Counted from the stretch's first letter, positions 17,939 to 26,917 are shown. The stretch: 64,000 nt of DNA from Sebaldella termitidis ATCC 33386 (GCF_000024405.1 NC_013517.1:2232001-2296000); one strand, 5' to 3'. Notes: generated from the letters alone by a model not told the origin. Numbers and translations: made by a program.

Positions 17939-18727
17939 ATGAAGAAATCTTTTATAGTTACAATCACTGACTCAAAAGGAATCAAAAGTTATAAATTCAG
18001 TCAAAAAATAAAAAAGATAGTCTCTATGCTGGGAATTTCCGTAACAATATATCTGTTAATTTCTATAATTGCTTTATTATTTCTTGGAGGGTCTTATCTA
18101 AAAAATATAGATATTTTATCCCAAAACAGCGAACTGAGAAAATTTAAGAATGATTATGAAGAGGAACAGAAAAGGGAACAGGAAAGAGAAAATAAAAAAG
18201 CTACAATGAGCAATCTGAATGAGGTATCAAAAACAAAAAAAAGAAAAGTGCTTACAATGATACCAAATTCATATCCTGTAAAACCGGATACAAGAGTAAC
18301 AAGTCCGTTCGGCGGAAGAATACACCCTATAGCAGGTGTGCAGAAAGATCATAAAGGGATTGATTTCGGAACAGGAATGAATGCTGATATATTTTCTACT
18401 GCTGATGGTATAGTAAGCTTTGCAGGACAGCAAAACGGATATGGAAATGTGGTAATAATCGATCACAGCTTCGGGCTGCAGAGCTTTTATGCACATTTGG
18501 ATTCATATTCGGTAAAAACAAGGGAATTTGTAAAAAAAGGGCAGGTAGTAGCCAAAAGTGGAAATACCGGTAACAGCACCGGGCCGCACCTGCATTATGA
18601 AATAAGATTCTACGGGGTGCAGCTTGATCCTATGAATTTTATAAAATGGAGCGAAGATGATTTTGAATATTTATTTAAAAACGAGAGGAGTATAGAATGG
18701 GAGTCTTTTCTAAAGGAAATAATATGA
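17939..18727 (+). CDS. Membrane-anchored M23 (LytM) endopeptidase
   Basis: 262 residues. One transmembrane helix (about 30-55, VSMLGISVTIYLLISIIALLF) is followed by a charged, probably coiled-coil segment (about 65-100) and a C-terminal M23 peptidase domain (about 120-245). Zinc ligands are visible in HKGIDF (His, Asp) and HLHYEI (HxH); SPFGGRIHPI and GNTGNSTGPH also match. It should cut peptidoglycan cross-bridges in the periplasm. The bactofilin gene starts inside its 3' end. Such M23-bactofilin pairs are a known cell-shape module. The start ATG has only a weak site upstream. Confidence 0.92.
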   Translation: MKKSFIVTITDSKGIKSYKFSQKIKKIVSMLGISVTIYLLISIIALLFLGGSYLKNIDILSQNSELRKFKNDYEEEQKREQERENKKATMSNLNEVSKTKKRKVLTMIPNSYPVKPDTRVTSPFGGRIHPIAGVQKDHKGIDFGTGMNADIFSTADGIVSFAGQQNGYGNVVIIDHSFGLQSFYAHLDSYSVKTREFVKKGQVVAKSGNTGNSTGPHLHYEIRFYGVQLDPMNFIKWSEDDFEYLFKNERSIEWESFLKEII

Positions 18728-19092
18728 TTTCGGAAACAAATATAACAGTAATATCACAAAATACAGAACTGAAGGGTGATATAGTAACTGAGGGAATAAT
18801 ACAGATAGAGGGGAAAATAGACGGGAAAGTAGTTTCTAAGGATTCTGTAATTATAGGGACAGACGGTATAGTAAACGGTGAAATTTATTCAGAGGAAGCT
18901 GTAATAAACGGAACTCTTCTGGGAAAAGTAGAAGCTACAAAAGTAAAAATCGGTGAAAGAGGAAAAGTAAACGGTACAATAATATCAGAAGTATTTGCAA
19001 TATCTGAAGGCGGAGATTTTGAAGGTGACAAAAAAATGAGAATCAAAAAAGCAGAATCATCATATTCAGATGTAAGTTCGGAATTGTCTTAA
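18697..19092 (+). CDS. Bactofilin
   Basis: 131 residues dominated by the bactofilin beta-helix repeat: ISQNTELKGDIVTEGIIQIEG, GKIDGKVVSKDSVIIG, GIVNGEIYSEEAVING and GKVNGTIISEVFAISEGG. Bactofilins polymerise without nucleotide into filaments that position cell-wall enzymes. The start is ATG 18697, with GAGAGGAG 6 bp upstream inside the peptidase gene, giving a 31-bp overlap. The C-terminus is short and polar (KKAESSYSDVSSELS). Adjacent M23 peptidase and bactofilin genes occur in several phyla (for example Helicobacter CcmA with Csd1), so the two probably act together. Confidence 0.93.
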   Translation: MGVFSKGNNMISETNITVISQNTELKGDIVTEGIIQIEGKIDGKVVSKDSVIIGTDGIVNGEIYSEEAVINGTLLGKVEATKVKIGERGKVNGTIISEVFAISEGGDFEGDKKMRIKKAESSYSDVSSELS

Positions 19093-19112
19093 AATAATGA
19101 GAGGTGGAAAAG

Positions 19113-20126
19113 TTGGCAAAACACATAGAAGTAAAAAATCTGACTAAAATATATACAAATGTGGACAAAGAATTCAAAGCTGTGGACGATATTTCACTGT
19201 CAATCAATAAAAATGACATTTATGGAATAATGGGACTGAGCGGAGCAGGAAAGTCAACTTTTATCAGAATGTTAAACAGGTTAGAGGAACCAAGCTCCGG
19301 AGAAATCTATGTAAACGGAGAAAACATAGTAGAATTACCCAAAAAAAGGCTGTTGGAATATAGAAGAAAAACAGGAATGATATTCCAGCATTTTAATCTT
19401 TTAAGCTCAAGGGATGTAAAGGGAAATGTGGCTTTTGCCCTTGAGCTGGCCGGATGGCCGAAGAATAAAATAGAACCGAGGGTAGATGAATTACTTGAAT
19501 TAGTGGGGCTTGAAGACAAAAGAAATGTGTATCCAAGCCAGCTGTCAGGCGGTCAGAAGCAGAGAGTAGCAATTGCACGGGCATTGGCAAATTATCCCGA
19601 AATTCTGCTTTCAGATGAAGCTACAAGTGCTCTGGATCCCAGAACTACAGTCTCTATTCTGGAGCTGCTGAAAAATATTCAGAAAAAACTGGGACTGACT
19701 ATAGTACTGATAACCCACCAGATGGAAGTAATAAGAAAGGTATGTAACAGAACTGCTATATTGTCTGACGGAAAACTGATAGAAGAGGGAAGCACAAAGG
19801 AAATATTCCTGAATCCCAAGAATGAGCTCACAAGAGAATTCGTATCACATATAGCACCTGAAACAGAAAATAAAAAAGAAAAAATGAAAATAACAGGAAA
19901 ACAAATGCTGAAACTGAATTTTCAGGGAGAACAGGCTGAGAAACCTTATATATCAGACATGGTAAAAAAATACGGACTGGATGTAAATATTCTCGGCGGT
20001 ACTATAGATGAGCTTGCAGATGACAAGGTAGGCCATCTTTTGGTAGAGATTCTCGGGAGTGACACAGATAGAAACAGTGCGATAAACTGGCTGAAAGAAA
20101 ATAAGATAGAAGTGGAGGAAGTATAA
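19113..20126 (+). CDS. metN: Methionine ABC transporter ATP-binding protein
   Basis: 337 residues. Walker A is GLSGAGKST, the signature LSGGQKQRVAIARAL, Walker B ILLSDEATSALDP and the switch His is in LITHQMEV. The C-terminal NIL domain (about 265-337, MLKLNFQGEQAEKPYISDM onward) is the methionine-sensing regulatory domain that defines MetN. I choose TTG 19113 (MAKHIEVKNLTKIY), 5 bp after GAGAGGTGG. The GTG at 19104 lies inside that binding site. The stop overlaps the metI start (TAATG). Confidence 0.94.
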   Translation: MAKHIEVKNLTKIYTNVDKEFKAVDDISLSINKNDIYGIMGLSGAGKSTFIRMLNRLEEPSSGEIYVNGENIVELPKKRLLEYRRKTGMIFQHFNLLSSRDVKGNVAFALELAGWPKNKIEPRVDELLELVGLEDKRNVYPSQLSGGQKQRVAIARALANYPEILLSDEATSALDPRTTVSILELLKNIQKKLGLTIVLITHQMEVIRKVCNRTAILSDGKLIEEGSTKEIFLNPKNELTREFVSHIAPETENKKEKMKITGKQMLKLNFQGEQAEKPYISDMVKKYGLDVNILGGTIDELADDKVGHLLVEILGSDTDRNSAINWLKENKIEVEEV

Positions 20127-20806
20127 TGCAATTTGACTGGGCTGAATTTTTTAATTTTGGAAATATGCTTATTCCCCTCTGGGAAACCGTATATATGGTT
20201 TTAATATCTATGTTTTTTGCACTGCTTATAGGAATGCCTCTGGGAGTCCTTCTTGTAACAAGCTCTGAAAATCATATTGCACCTAACAGAAGTCTGAATA
20301 AAATTTTGGATATTATCCTTATTAATATTACAAGATCAATTCCTTTTATTATATTAATGGTAGTATTGATTCCTATAGCAAGAGGCATTATAGGAAAATC
20401 ATTCGGGAATGAAGCGTTTATTGTTTATCTGGCACTTGGCTCGGCTCCGTTTGTTGCACGTGTAATAGAGGGCGCTTTGAATGAGGTAGACAAGGGGCTG
20501 ATAGAAGCTTCAAAATCACTGGGAGCTACTAATTTTCACATAATAACAAAGGTGATGCTTCCGGAAGCACTTCCGTCTTTGATACACGGAATGGTACTTG
20601 CTCTTATAACACTCATAGGATATTCTGCAATGGCAGGTATAGTAGGCGGAGGAGGACTTGGAAACCAGGCGGTAGTAGCCGGTTTTCAGAACAGCAATCC
20701 TGCTATAATATGGAAAGCAACACTGATCATTATATTATTGGTACAGGTAATACAATTTTTTGGCAACCTTATAGTAAAAAAAATATATAAAAAACGAGGG
20801 AAATAG
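20126..20806 (+). CDS. metI: Methionine ABC transporter permease
   Basis: 226 residues with about five membrane segments. The MetI-specific blocks are TRSIPFIILMVVLIPIARGI, the EAA loop DKGLIEASKSLGATNFHII and IGYSAMAGIVGGGGLGNQAV. It pairs with MetN and MetQ for D/L-methionine uptake. Translation is coupled: its ATG overlaps the metN stop codon by one base. metQ begins 11 bp after the stop. Confidence 0.95.
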   Translation: MQFDWAEFFNFGNMLIPLWETVYMVLISMFFALLIGMPLGVLLVTSSENHIAPNRSLNKILDIILINITRSIPFIILMVVLIPIARGIIGKSFGNEAFIVYLALGSAPFVARVIEGALNEVDKGLIEASKSLGATNFHIITKVMLPEALPSLIHGMVLALITLIGYSAMAGIVGGGGLGNQAVVAGFQNSNPAIIWKATLIIILLVQVIQFFGNLIVKKIYKKRGK

Positions 20807-20817
20807 GAGGTAACAAA

Positions 20818-21642
20818 ATGAAAAAATTTTTAATAGGAATTCTGACATTGGGTGTAATATTTTCTTGCGGAAAAAAAGAAGAAACACCTGCAGCTGATAC
20901 AGGAAATCCAGAAGCACAAAAAGAACAGAAACTGGTAATTGGGGCAACACCAACACCGCATGCAGAAATTCTAGAACAGGTAAAAGAAGAACTGAAAAAA
21001 GAAGGAGTAGATCTTGAAATAAAAATATTTGATGACTATGTACTTCCAAACAGACTTCTTGGAGAAAAAACGCTGGATGCGAACTATTTTCAGCATGTTC
21101 CTTATATGGAAGAATTTGCACAGAAAAATAATATGGAGCTTGTTGCAGTAGCAAAAATACATGTGGAACCGCTTGCTGTATATTCTAAAAGTGTTAAGGA
21201 TTTATCTGAACTGCCTGAAGGTGCAGATGTATTAATTCCAAACGATCCTACTAACAGAGGAAGAGCATTGATATTACTGGATAAAAGCGGAATAATTAAA
21301 TTAAAGGATAACCAAAAACTTGACTCTACAATTGAGGATATAGCTGAAAATCCTAAAAAACTGAAAGTTACAGCATTAAATGCCGATCAGATTCCAACAA
21401 GACTTGGTGAAGTTGGGGCAGCAGTAATTAATGGTAATTTTGCAATGAAAAATAATCTGAATCCGCTTACAGACAGCATATTTATCGAAGATAAGGATTC
21501 ACCTTATGCAAATGTGATTACGGTTCTAAAAGGAAATGAAAATGACGAGAGAGTACAGAAATTGGTAAAAGCACTTCAAAGTGAAAAAATTAAAAAATTT
21601 ATTGAAGAAAAATATCAGGGATCTGTAGTACCGGCATTTTAA
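20818..21642 (+). CDS. metQ: Methionine-binding lipoprotein MetQ/NlpA
   Basis: 274 residues, NlpA family. The lipobox is VIFSC (Cys17), followed by a Lys/Glu/Ala linker and the fold beginning KLVIGATPTPHAEILEQV. Blocks DYVLPNRLLGEKTLDANYFQH, ALILLDKSGIIKL and GAAVINGNFAMKNNL are typical. It delivers methionine to MetNI. The start follows AATAGGAGGTAACAAA. It ends at a strong terminator, closing the run of genes that begins at 15.7 kb. A paralogue lies 256 bp downstream. Confidence 0.94.
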   Translation: MKKFLIGILTLGVIFSCGKKEETPAADTGNPEAQKEQKLVIGATPTPHAEILEQVKEELKKEGVDLEIKIFDDYVLPNRLLGEKTLDANYFQHVPYMEEFAQKNNMELVAVAKIHVEPLAVYSKSVKDLSELPEGADVLIPNDPTNRGRALILLDKSGIIKLKDNQKLDSTIEDIAENPKKLKVTALNADQIPTRLGEVGAAVINGNFAMKNNLNPLTDSIFIEDKDSPYANVITVLKGNENDERVQKLVKALQSEKIKKFIEEKYQGSVVPAF

Positions 21643-21650
21643 TAAAATAA

Positions 21651-21692
21651 AAAATCAGAAAGAGGTTTTCCAAATTCTTATCTGATTTTTTT
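21651..21692 (+). terminator. Terminator after metQ
   Basis: AAAATCAGA (21651-21659) pairs with TCTGATTTT (21681-21689) and continues into T8. Confidence 0.85.
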
Positions 21693-21706
21693 TAAAACTT
21701 TTTATC

Positions 21707-21841
21707 TAGTGTAGTGTTCTGGTCATAATCAGCTAAATGTTTAATAATTACGGCATTGTTACTGGTTTATATGATTTCTGCCGTGCAGAATGATAAATTA
21801 ATCAAAGTTTTTTTACTAATTGTGAGCAGGACACTGCACTA
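21707..21841. mobile_element. 135-bp MITE-like element with 26-bp terminal inverted repeats
   Basis: The left end (21707-21732, TAGTGTAGTGTTCTGGTCAT...) and the inverted right end (21816-21841) match at 21 of 26 positions. The termini begin and end in TA. The element is non-coding, and it has an internal inverted repeat ACGGCA/TGCCGT. It sits between the metQ terminator and the second metQ gene. TA-bounded terminal repeats suggest a miniature element mobilised by an IS630/mariner-type transposase. No transposase gene is in the window, so the family is an inference. Confidence 0.55.
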
Positions 21842-21898
21842 AAGATAAAGGATTTAAAGATATTCTATACAATGAAATACTTATAACAGGAGGAAAAA

Positions 21899-22702
21899 AT
21901 GAAAAAGATATTACTGGGAATACTAATGGGGGCATTTTTGCTTTCATGCGGAAACAAAGAGGATACAGCGGCAAAACCTGAAGGGGAAAAAGTTCTTTCG
22001 GTAGCAGCTACGCCTGAGCCTCATGGTGAAATACTGAAAGAAGCAGTACCGCTTATGGCAAAAGAAGGTATAGAGCTTAAAGTGGAGATTTTTAATGATT
22101 ATGTAATGCCGAATAAGGTTCTTACGGAAAAATCCGTTGATGCAAATATATTTCAGCATAAGCCGTTTTTAGATAACTATAATGAGAAAAACGGAACAGA
22201 TATAGTGGATGTGGCAAGAAGCTATACAGCGCCGCTTGCACTCTATTCAGACAAATATAAGGCTCTTGGCGAGCTGGAAGACGGAGCAGAAATTTTGATA
22301 GCAAATGATCCTACGAATCTGGCAAGATCATTGATACTGCTGGATAAAAACGGTATTATAAAATTAAAGGACCCAAATAATGTTGTAGCTACACTTGAGG
22401 ATATAGTGGAAAATCCTAAAAATCTGAAAATAACAACAATAACAGCGGATCAGATAGCAATAAGATTAAAAGAAGTGGGTGCAGCAGTAATTCCGGGAAA
22501 CTATGCAGTGAAAAACGGGCTTAATCCAAGAGAAAGTCTAGCAGTAGAAAGCAAAGATTCACCATATGTTAATATTATCGCAGTATTAAAAGGAAACGAA
22601 AATGATGAAAGAATACAGACATTAATAAAAGTACTTCATAGTGATGAAATGAAGAAAATAGTCGAGGAGAAATATCAAGGTTCAGTAATGCCGACATTCT
22701 AA
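21899..22702 (+). CDS. Second MetQ/NlpA-family lipoprotein
   Basis: 267 residues, clearly paralogous to the preceding MetQ: lipobox FLLSC (Cys17), VAATPEPHGEILKEAV, DYVMPNKVLTEKSVDANIFQH, LILLDKNGIIKL, KGNENDERIQTLIKVL. The two differ throughout (for example the loop before SIFIEDKDSPYAN versus LAVESKDSPYVN), so this is an old duplication rather than a recent copy. It may bind a different methionine derivative or serve as a second receptor for the same MetNI. The start has ACAGGAGGAAAAA. It is separated from the first copy by a terminator and a MITE-like element, so it is probably controlled separately. Confidence 0.92.
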   Translation: MKKILLGILMGAFLLSCGNKEDTAAKPEGEKVLSVAATPEPHGEILKEAVPLMAKEGIELKVEIFNDYVMPNKVLTEKSVDANIFQHKPFLDNYNEKNGTDIVDVARSYTAPLALYSDKYKALGELEDGAEILIANDPTNLARSLILLDKNGIIKLKDPNNVVATLEDIVENPKNLKITTITADQIAIRLKEVGAAVIPGNYAVKNGLNPRESLAVESKDSPYVNIIAVLKGNENDERIQTLIKVLHSDEMKKIVEEKYQGSVMPTF

Positions 22703-22710
22703 TGTTTTAA

Positions 22711-22780
22711 AGTTCATTTATTCTGATTATATAAATGAACTATGATAACAGAAAGCCTCTTCAAAAAAGAGGCTTTCTTT
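22711..22780 (+). terminator. Tandem hairpins and terminator after second metQ
   Basis: AGTTCATTTAT (22711-22721) pairs with ATAAATGAACT (22731-22741) but has no T tract. GAAAGCCTCTT (22751-22761) pairs with AAGAGGCTTTC (22767-22777) and is followed by a T-rich stretch; this second hairpin is the likely terminator. Confidence 0.8.
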
Positions 22781-22933
22781 ATTTCATATTTTTTGTATAT
22801 ACATATTTTGTCGTTTGGAAATTATGCAAATAATTGAGTTCAGGTACAAATTATTAAATTTGAGATCATTGATTTTTGCTGAAAAATTTGATAAAATATA
22901 GGTGCAAATTTTATAGAAAGGGAGTTTTATAAC

Positions 22934-24445
22934 TTGAAGAACTTAAAAATATTACTATGTTCATTAATTATTTCGGTATTTTCATACGGGTTCGAAGCAC
23001 CGCAAATATACAAAAATAAAGAAATGAAAATAGATGGTTATGAATTACTGGAAAGCGATATAACACTGAAAGACGGAAAGCCTGCTAAAATGGCAGTTTA
23101 TTACAGAAATACTGATGATAACAGTATGGATACATTTTTCAATGTTTACGAACAAAAAGGAAGCGAATATAAACTCATATTACAGTCGGAAAAAAACTTT
23201 AAATACAGCTATGATTTTATTAAAGAGCTTGATACTTATAAAAATAATCTGACAGCTACTGTAAATGGCAATACTGACGGATTATCCGAAAACGAGACAA
23301 GGGAGATAGAGGTCTTTGATACTTACAAGCCAGAAGAAATGAAGTTTGAACTGAAATATGATAAAAATGCACCAAAATTTGACGATTTCTTATTCATAAA
23401 GAAAACAGTCGATGTTAATTCAGAACCGGTTCTTACATCAGAGGTTATCGAGACAGTAAAATATCCTCAGAAAATAAAAACTACATCTTTGATAAAATCA
23501 AATATCAACGGTGAATGGTATGAAGTAATACTTGCTGACGGTAAAAAAGGATACATTCCTGTTTCGGAAAATGTAGAGAAGAGAAATTTCAAATGGAGTG
23601 CAATGGTTGATAAAATGGATATAGTAAATGATTTTATCAGCGAAACACTAAAAAAAGAACAGAAGCTATATACAATAAGTGCTTATGCACCTCTTTCGAG
23701 GGATTACTACGGTGAAAAAGATAAATTTAATAACCGTCCCAACCAAAGTGTAAAAGGATTTATCAGCCCGGATTCAAAAGAGTATATTAATATACCCGAC
23801 AGGACAATATTCAGAATAATTTCTGAAAAAGACGGTTTTTATGAAATCGAAACTCCGTTTTACGGCGGTCCTTATTATATCAAGGCAAACCCGAATACTA
23901 TAGCAGAGGAAACAGAGCTTAAGGATATAATCAAGCATTTTATCGTAATAGATCCTGACAGCCAGTCAGAAGTTATAGTGGAGAAAGCTGATGATAAGTG
24001 GAATGTAATAACATATTCTTTTGTTACAACGGGAAAAGATAACGGATACTCATCTTATGAAACACCGCATGGTGCATTTTTGGTGGCATACAGCAAGCCT
24101 GTAATGCAGTATACAAGAAACAGAAAAAAAGACGAGACAGAAGTAGCAAAACACTTAAAGGTAGCTTCAAGAGACGATCTTGTAATATCAGGCGAAGCAC
24201 TCTACGCGGTAAGATTCAGCGGAGGAGGATATCTTCATGGTATTCCTGCAACGTACGGCGGCGGGACAGCAGCCAAAAAAGCTTATACAGGACAAAAAAT
24301 CGGAACTTATAAGGAATCACATAAATGCGTAAGACATTACGACGATCAGATAAAATTCGTATATGACTGGCTGGGAGATGCTTCTCCGAATGATGAAAGA
24401 GGTCATAGAAAACCAGTTACGCCTACAGTTGTAATTGTATTATAA
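22934..24445 (+). CDS. Secreted L,D-transpeptidase family (YkuD) protein with SH3-like domain
   Basis: 503 residues from a TTG start with AAAGGGAG upstream. After a signal peptide (MKNLKILLCSLIISVFSYGF) come an N-terminal domain, an SH3-like segment (about 140-215, GEWYEVILADGKKGYIPV) and a C-terminal YkuD domain. In that domain HFIVIDPDSQSEVIVEK, GGYLHGIPA and SHKCVRHYDD correspond to the catalytic core. The nucleophile is Cys465. The usual SHGCVR/I motif reads SHKCVR here. Such enzymes form 3-3 peptidoglycan links or attach proteins to the wall. A longer paralogue follows 57 bp downstream. Confidence 0.85.
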   Translation: MKNLKILLCSLIISVFSYGFEAPQIYKNKEMKIDGYELLESDITLKDGKPAKMAVYYRNTDDNSMDTFFNVYEQKGSEYKLILQSEKNFKYSYDFIKELDTYKNNLTATVNGNTDGLSENETREIEVFDTYKPEEMKFELKYDKNAPKFDDFLFIKKTVDVNSEPVLTSEVIETVKYPQKIKTTSLIKSNINGEWYEVILADGKKGYIPVSENVEKRNFKWSAMVDKMDIVNDFISETLKKEQKLYTISAYAPLSRDYYGEKDKFNNRPNQSVKGFISPDSKEYINIPDRTIFRIISEKDGFYEIETPFYGGPYYIKANPNTIAEETELKDIIKHFIVIDPDSQSEVIVEKADDKWNVITYSFVTTGKDNGYSSYETPHGAFLVAYSKPVMQYTRNRKKDETEVAKHLKVASRDDLVISGEALYAVRFSGGGYLHGIPATYGGGTAAKKAYTGQKIGTYKESHKCVRHYDDQIKFVYDWLGDASPNDERGHRKPVTPTVVIVL

Positions 24446-24502
24446 AATACTGCCCTGACTTATGAAAATCCAGATACAGGGTAGAAGTAAGGAGGTATAA
24501 CC

Positions 24503-26188
24503 GTGAAAAGAAAAATTGCTGTTCTTTTTATGCTGTTTTCTCTTATGATATTTTCAGAATTACTGAAAGTACCGGACAAATATAACGGCTCTAAGATGGA
24601 ACTGGACGGATGGAGCCTTAATGAAAAGAAAATTGACTTAAATCAGGACGGACAGGCAGATATACTTTTAATATATTACAAAGTAGTATCTACTAATGTA
24701 GTTACCAATTATGTTTCATATATAAATCAGGGAAATGACACATATAAAAAAGATTATCAAACTGAAAAAGTATTTCCTACAGATACATTTGGAAGTGAAT
24801 TTGGTAAATTTACAAATGACTTTATCGCCAATTATTTTGAATATAAAGCTGGCAAGAAGACAACATCAGCCACTCAGACTCCAGTGAAAAAACCCGAGGA
24901 AACTGTAAAGAAACCGGAAGAAAATACAAAGAAACCAGAAGAAACACCTAAAAAACCGGAAACAGTCCCGGCAGAAAATCCGGAGAAACAGCCTGAAAAT
25001 ACACAAACAGCTGAAACACCCGGAGAAACAGGATATAAGGTACTGGAACAATACAGTGATAAAAAGCCTGATAACATGACCTTTAATCTAAAATACAATA
25101 AAAATGCACCTAAGGATCTGGATAATTTTGTTTTTGTAAAATCTGATGTAAAAATAAGAAAGGCACCAAATTATCAGTCAGAAATTATTATTAATGCAAA
25201 ATATCCCGAGAAAATAAAAGTTCTGAGAAAACTGGACAGAAACAGTGTTAACAGCGAATATGACTGGTATGAGGTAGAGCTTTCGGATAAAAGAATCGGA
25301 TATGTATATGCAGACGGTGTACTAAAAAGAGAATTTAACTGGAATGAAATGGCAAACAGAATAGATAAGACAAATAAATTTCTGAATCAGGCCTTTAGTG
25401 AAAAAAAGGATATATACGTGGTAGATCAGTATGTAGCCCTAAGCAAAGATGTAAATACCCCTAAAGATAAATTCGGAAACAGGGAAAATCAGAGTATAAG
25501 AGGCTATACAGCACCTAACTCAAAGGAATTCATAAATATTCCCGACAGGTCTATACTAAAAATACTTGATGAGAGCGGCGGCTTCATAAAGGTGGAGACA
25601 TTGGCATACGGAGGACCGTATTATATAAGCTCTTCCAATAAGACAAAGCTGAAAAATGCCAATATTACTGCTGAAATAAACCGTTTTATAATAGTGGATT
25701 CCGAAAGTGAAAATGAAGCAGTAATGGAAAAAACAGACGGAAAGTGGAATGTAATAACTTACTCTTTTGTTACTACAGGAAAGGATGACGGAGCTTCTTC
25801 ATATGCAACGCCGTACGGTGATTTTCTTGTTGCATATTCAAAACCTGTGATGGTTTATACAAGAAGAGCCAGATCAAATGAGCAGGTAGAGGATAGTAAA
25901 AAGATTGCCGGGAGAACAGATGTGGTAATAGACGGAGAAGCTGCATATGCGGTGAGATTCAGCGGAGGAGGATATCTTCACGGGATTCCTGCTTCTTACG
26001 GACCAAACAGAGATGCAAGAAAAGCAACAACTGCAAAAAAAATAGGAACATACAGAGAATCACACAAGTGTGTAAGACACTATGATGATCAGATAAAATT
26101 TATTTATGACTGGCTTGGGAATTCTACTCCGGGGGATAAAAACGGATACAGAGCTCCTAAAGAGCCGACTTTGGTAATAGTAATGTAA
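24503..26188 (+). CDS. L,D-transpeptidase family (YkuD) paralogue with Pro/Lys/Glu linker
   Basis: 561 residues from a GTG start (AAGGAGGTATAACC before it). The order is signal peptide, N-terminal domain, low-complexity linker (about 125-180, repeats of KKPEE/KPEN), SH3-like segment (about 195-270) and YkuD domain. The same variant active site SHKCVRHYDD is present with Cys523, and GGYLHGIPASYG aligns with the upstream copy. The linker, absent from the first copy, could span the wall or reach the outer membrane. The two genes are close enough to be cotranscribed. No terminator separates them. Confidence 0.85.
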   Translation: MKRKIAVLFMLFSLMIFSELLKVPDKYNGSKMELDGWSLNEKKIDLNQDGQADILLIYYKVVSTNVVTNYVSYINQGNDTYKKDYQTEKVFPTDTFGSEFGKFTNDFIANYFEYKAGKKTTSATQTPVKKPEETVKKPEENTKKPEETPKKPETVPAENPEKQPENTQTAETPGETGYKVLEQYSDKKPDNMTFNLKYNKNAPKDLDNFVFVKSDVKIRKAPNYQSEIIINAKYPEKIKVLRKLDRNSVNSEYDWYEVELSDKRIGYVYADGVLKREFNWNEMANRIDKTNKFLNQAFSEKKDIYVVDQYVALSKDVNTPKDKFGNRENQSIRGYTAPNSKEFINIPDRSILKILDESGGFIKVETLAYGGPYYISSSNKTKLKNANITAEINRFIIVDSESENEAVMEKTDGKWNVITYSFVTTGKDDGASSYATPYGDFLVAYSKPVMVYTRRARSNEQVEDSKKIAGRTDVVIDGEAAYAVRFSGGGYLHGIPASYGPNRDARKATTAKKIGTYRESHKCVRHYDDQIKFIYDWLGNSTPGDKNGYRAPKEPTLVIVM

Positions 26189-26316
26189 AAAAATACTAAA
26201 ATATAATACTGCTGATAAACAGAAATTATGATAAAATAACAATAATTTTGTATTTTTAAATAAATATGTTTTGATGCAGTATTTTTATTTGAGATTTTAA
26301 TATGGAGGAGTATAAA

Positions 26317-26904
26317 ATGAAAAATATTTTGATATTGGTTTTATTAGCATTATTAATATCTTGTAACAAATCTACAAATAATTTTCCCAAAAAAGAGGAA
26401 GTTATTAAAAAGGGAGAGACAGATAATACTGTATCAGCTGAAAAAGAAAAAAAAGAGGAGCCGGAAATCACAGAAAAAGGCGGAGAATTAACAATAACTT
26501 TCAAATCGGAGACTGAAGAAGAAGAAATATATGTAATAAGTGCAGTAGAAAGAAAGAGCAAAGAGAGTAATCCTTATGTAAAGGAAGAGATGGAAAGCAG
26601 ACTTAATGAAGACGAAAAATTTTATCTGTTAACTGTGAAAATAAAAAATGGCGGTGAAAATCCTTTAGTAAATATCAAACCTTCTCATTTGCAGGTAGAA
26701 ACAGAGGAGGGCGTGCTTTATAAAAATACTACGGATTATCTGGCTACAGGTGAAGTAGGTTCCATGAAGGATTCATATGAAATTGAGGTTATCCCTGCCG
26801 GAACAAGCCGTGAAGTGAAGTTAAATTATAGAATAAAGGGGGAACCGAAGTATCTTGATTTTATTGCAGATAACAGAATAATCGGCAAACTTCTGCTGAA
26901 ATAG
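26317..26904 (+). CDS. Lipoprotein with DUF4352-like immunoglobulin-type domain
   Basis: 195 residues. The start is ATG 26317, 8 bp after ATGGAGGAG; the earlier in-frame ATG at 26302 contains that site. The lipobox LLISC gives Cys14. A charged linker (about 20-55) precedes a beta-sandwich part with KFYLLTVKIKNGGENPLVN, LQVETEEGVLYKN and VIPAGTSREVKLNYRI. This is the pattern of the DUF4352 family of secreted, lipid-anchored proteins of uncertain function. The similarity is judged by eye. It may be cotranscribed with the transpeptidases or stand alone; a terminator follows. Confidence 0.75.
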   Translation: MKNILILVLLALLISCNKSTNNFPKKEEVIKKGETDNTVSAEKEKKEEPEITEKGGELTITFKSETEEEEIYVISAVERKSKESNPYVKEEMESRLNEDEKFYLLTVKIKNGGENPLVNIKPSHLQVETEEGVLYKNTTDYLATGEVGSMKDSYEIEVIPAGTSREVKLNYRIKGEPKYLDFIADNRIIGKLLLK

Positions 26905-26917
26905 ACGGATTACAGAT

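Noticed and set aside
19093-19112. SAM-type riboswitch controlling metNIQ
   Set aside because: Only 20 bp separate bactofilin and metN, leaving no room for an aptamer.
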